From positions 1-58,150 of the IMG/VR virus record IMGVR_UViG_3300033141_003493: a DNA stretch of 58,150 nucleotides; one strand, given 5' to 3'. Numbering within the stretch: position 1 is the stretch's first letter; each line of letters starts with the position of its first letter. The position numbers and the translations under genes were made by a program. The notes beneath the pieces were generated by a model, which worked only from the letters and a program-made list of their open reading frames with translations, did no database searches and was not told where the DNA came from. Of the stretch, positions 56,682 through 58,150 are shown piece by piece. The DNA is from a virus.

Positions 56682-56878
56682 TGCTCCCTCCTTAGCCAAT
56701 CGCTGAGAACGGTTGTGCCAGTTTCGGCGTCGGCTGCTGCCTGGCACATGGCATTTAGCAACTCCCGCGCCCGAGCGTCGGCGGCCATTGCCCTGATCTC
56801 TCGCTCAGACGCGCCCAGGTGCATAGCCTCCGCCACTATCTCCTGACGTATCTCTATCGCCCGCTGAGTCATTCTCAT
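56678..56878 (-). CDS. Small helical orphan protein
   Basis: A 66-residue protein (RAIEIRQEIVAEAMHLGASEREIRAMAADARARELL), Ala/Glu/Arg-rich helices. GGGAGGCGACAC precedes the ATG; it ends in a four-base overlap with the next gene. It is the gene immediately after the Csx16-like gene in the operon. Unknown function. Confidence 0.65.
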   Translation of the reverse strand: MRMTQRAIEIRQEIVAEAMHLGASEREIRAMAADARARELLNAMCQAAADAETGTTVLSDWLRREQ

Positions 56879-56903
56879 GTGTCGCCTCCCTTCCTTTGCC
56901 GGA

Positions 56904-56931
56904 GGTGGGGCGGGGTTACACCCGCCTCACC
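56904..56931. other. Stop-in-loop hairpin after Csx16-like gene
   Basis: GGTGGGGCGGG pairs, with one bulge or mismatch, with CCCGCCTCACC; the TAA of the Csx16-like gene lies in the loop. Same arrangement as at 64-81 and 1161-1190. Confidence 0.5.
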
Positions 56932-57191
56932 TCATAAGCAACCAATGCCGCGCCCGCCGCGTCCATCTCGGCCGGCGTCAAGTCCTGCCCCCGCTGCTCC
57001 GGTCGGAGCCGGGGCAGGTCGATGGTGACCACCCGGGCGGCTTCCGCCGCCAGGTGGAGGGGCAGCGTCCCGTAAACGACACGGCCCCGAACGTCTTCGG
57101 CGGTAGCGTGCTCGATCACGCGCCCCGTGATTCCGTGCCGGCGCAGCCACTCAACCGCGCCGGCATGACGCGAAACGATCACGATATCCAT
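56916..57191 (-). CDS. csx16: Csx16-like protein, candidate viral ring nuclease/anti-CRISPR
   Basis: A 91-residue protein that matches the Csx16 family over its whole length: VSRHAGAVEWLRRHGI (residues 6-21), VIEHATAEDVRGRVVYGTLPLHLAAE (25-50), IDLPRLRPEQRGQDL (57-71) and EMDAAGAALVAYEV (75-88). Csx16 is known from type III CRISPR loci and, as I recall, recent work assigns cyclic tetra-adenylate ring-nuclease activity to it. Destroying this messenger would blunt type III immunity, as the unrelated viral AcrIII-1 does. No cas gene is nearby. It is the second gene after the right leftward promoter, so expressed early or in the prophage. AGGAGGTACAAC precedes the ATG. Confidence 0.8.
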   Translation of the reverse strand: MDIVIVSRHAGAVEWLRRHGITGRVIEHATAEDVRGRVVYGTLPLHLAAEAARVVTIDLPRLRPEQRGQDLTPAEMDAAGAALVAYEVRRV

Positions 57192-57233
57192 GTTGTACCT
57201 CCTCGCTGCTGAGGGCCTGCTTGACAGCATACG

Positions 57234-57500
57234 CTACCAATGCCAGGGTGGCGCGAAGCGATGATATTCATGTCCCCCCTCCTTTGGCGCTTTGGTCCAG
57301 AACAAGCGCCATGTCAAGCCGTCGGGTATCTGGCGCGGTGAGATATCCCCCGGCAGGCTGTCGGGTGGGAAGGTCCGGATTCTTATCCTTCCCTCTTGCC
57401 GGTAGAGGATATAATCGCCGCCGGTCCCCGGGTCTGTTGCGATTGCTCCAGGCCCGCCGCCTTCAAGCATAACGTGAAGCCATACCTCGGTCGGGATCAT
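57234..57500 (-). CDS. First gene of right accessory operon; DGLTW-family orphan
   Basis: An 88-residue protein starting MIPTEVWLHVMLEGGGPGA. The segment IPDGLTWRLFWTKAP matches VPDGLTWALYWARPL of the 1739-1963 protein, and both are first genes behind the identical 87-bp promoter element. AAAGGGGGCGGACC precedes the ATG. Function unknown; co-expressed with the Csx16-like gene. Confidence 0.7.
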   Translation of the reverse strand: MIPTEVWLHVMLEGGGPGAIATDPGTGGDYILYRQEGRIRIRTFPPDSLPGDISPRQIPDGLTWRLFWTKAPKEGGHEYHRFAPPWHW

Positions 57501-57533
57501 GGTCCGCCCCCTTTCGCCTATGGCTGTCTCACT

Positions 57534-57620
57534 CGCTTACAATGTAACACACAGTTACGATTTTGTCAAGTCCCCGGGGCCTAGATTCGGGGATTCGTTG
57601 GAGATTTTCACAAAGTCCGC
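57534..57620. repeat. 87-bp perfect direct repeat, copy 2 (promoter element)
   Basis: Identical to 1998-2084 over all 87 bases and in the same orientation; flanking bases differ on both sides. In a circular genome the two copies would bracket about 2.7 kb containing the left accessory operon. Confidence 0.95.
57541..57569 (-). promoter_or_regulatory. Leftward sigma-70-type promoter, copy 2
   Basis: TTGACA (57569-57564), 17-bp spacer, TACATT (57546-57541) on the minus strand, identical to copy 1. It drives the right leftward operon, including the Csx16-like gene. Confidence 0.75.
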
Positions 57621-57633
57621 AGGGAGGGCGAGG

Positions 57634-57822
57634 ATGGAACGCTTGGAGTTTGTGGCCGTACTCGCGCCAATACAATCTGCTGTCAAGATTCACCCCGAAG
57701 GCGGCGGGCGTCTGATCTTCGACGTAGACGATCAGAGCCTCCGGCGGATATGGCCGGTGCTGCCGGATTGGCGCGACATTTTGCTAAGGGTTACGGTGGA
57801 GCCTATGCCCGGCGCTCGGTAA
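57634..57822 (+). CDS. Small rightward orphan protein
   Basis: A 62-residue protein starting MERLEFVAVLAPIQSAVKIHPEGGG, with GGGAGGGCGAGG upstream. Short alpha/beta pattern with VDDQSLRRIWPVLPDW; its F-D-V-D-D and VLLRVTVEP features recall small phage proteins of unknown role. It is the only rightward gene within the accessory region and is divergent from the copy-2 promoter; it is closed by the hairpin at 57826. Confidence 0.65.
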   Translation: MERLEFVAVLAPIQSAVKIHPEGGGRLIFDVDDQSLRRIWPVLPDWRDILLRVTVEPMPGAR

Positions 57823-57825
57823 AAC

Positions 57826-57856
57826 TGGAGGCCCTAGCTCTATGCTAGGGCCTCCA
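57826..57856. terminator. Strong bidirectional hairpin
   Basis: Perfect 13-bp stem TGGAGGCCCTAGC-TCTAT-GCTAGGGCCTCCA between the convergent genes at 57634-57822 and 57866-58150. On the minus strand it is followed by GTTTTACC, so it can end the leftward operon too. Confidence 0.75.
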
Positions 57857-57865
57857 ACCGGCGGC

Positions 57866-58150
57866 TTAGGCCCAGCGCTCCACCCACGACCGTTCAAGTG
57901 TTTCGGCTGCTTGCTCGATGGTCTTCGGGTCATCTGGTGATAGGCCCCATTCTCCCGGGTGTTCTCGCATGTATCGGGCACACTCTTCAAAGTATTCTCG
58001 ATCATGTGCTGCAACCTTGGGGTTTAGCAGCCATGCCAGATTAGACAGGTCATGGTACGTCAGTTCCGCCGCACAGGGCAGCTGTGAGACGTACCGACCG
58101 ATTACGTCTTTGGTTCGTAGGTTGTAGCCCGCCGCCCGTAAGTATTTCGC
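57866..58150 (-). CDS. Leftward gene, 5' end beyond window
   Basis: A 94-codon open frame runs in from the right edge and ends at TAA 57866-57868. It reads AKYLRAAGYNLRTKDVIGRY, then LPCAAELTYHDLSNLAWLL and ends ETLERSWVERWA: a regular helical soluble protein with aromatic and acidic residues. It has no start inside the window. It is probably the last gene of the operon that begins at 1963 if the molecule is circular. Confidence 0.65.
   Translation of the reverse strand, partial: AKYLRAAGYNLRTKDVIGRYVSQLPCAAELTYHDLSNLAWLLNPKVAAHDREYFEECARYMREHPGEWGLSPDDPKTIEQAAETLERSWVERWA

Overview
The window reads as an almost complete genome of a temperate, tailed, podovirus-like phage (or its excised or prophage form). 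It has one terminase-portal-capsid-tail-lysis module, one integrase/repressor module and one recombination/replication module. There are no ribosomal, metabolic or other host genes. No tape-measure, tail-tube or tail-terminator gene is recognisable, and a very large virion protein (about 3,270 residues) occupies 17% of the sequence; this fits a short-tailed virus with internal or ejected proteins. The host is a bacterium with a tRNA-Ser(GGA) attachment site. Short paired hairpins scattered through the late region recall dispersed repeats I remember from filamentous Chloroflexota, so that phylum is a guess, not a demonstration.

Layout. (1) 1-1963, minus strand: small orphan genes read leftwards from a promoter inside an 87-bp element at 1998-2084. 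(2) 2085-2505: an iterated non-coding array before the terminase. (3) 2506-35875, plus strand, late genes: small and large terminase, portal, two duplicated propeller fibres, small tail proteins, a trypsin-like protease, coiled-coil internal proteins, the giant polyvalent protein, scaffold, major capsid, decoration protein, connector, tail protein, fibres, two peptidoglycan/glycan hydrolases and a metallophosphoesterase. (4) 35915-37943: terminator, tyrosine integrase, tRNA-Ser-derived attP, small membrane protein, repressor and divergent promoters. (5) 37948-52235, plus strand, early/middle genes: ribbon-helix-helix regulator, Rad52-type annealing protein, Cro-like protein, PD-(D/E)XK exonuclease, primase, replication initiator, DnaB-like helicase, DNA methyltransferase with an overlapping nuclease, VRR-NUC nuclease, sigma-region-4-like protein, holin and HNH nuclease. 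(6) 52190-57500, minus strand: a second leftward run of small genes, driven from an exact second copy of the 87-bp promoter element at 57534-57620. (7) 57634-58150: one small rightward gene, a strong hairpin, and the 3' part of another leftward gene cut by the window edge.

If the sequence is a circle opened at base 1, parts 7 and 1 join into one leftward operon, and the two leftward operons are two copies of the same type of accessory cassette: identical promoter, paralogous first gene, then shuffled small genes separated by hairpins. The most interesting accessory gene is at 56916-57191. It closely resembles Csx16, a family otherwise known from type III CRISPR loci and reported to include cyclic-oligoadenylate ring nucleases. 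In a phage this would be a candidate anti-CRISPR, and the surrounding small genes are candidate anti-defence genes.

Expected life cycle: the repressor at 37370-37771 holds the rightward promoter at 37825-37853. Once that is released, recombination, replication and modification genes are expressed, and then the late operon. A sigma-like factor at 50988 is a candidate for late control. The holin and the endolysins are encoded 16 kb apart.
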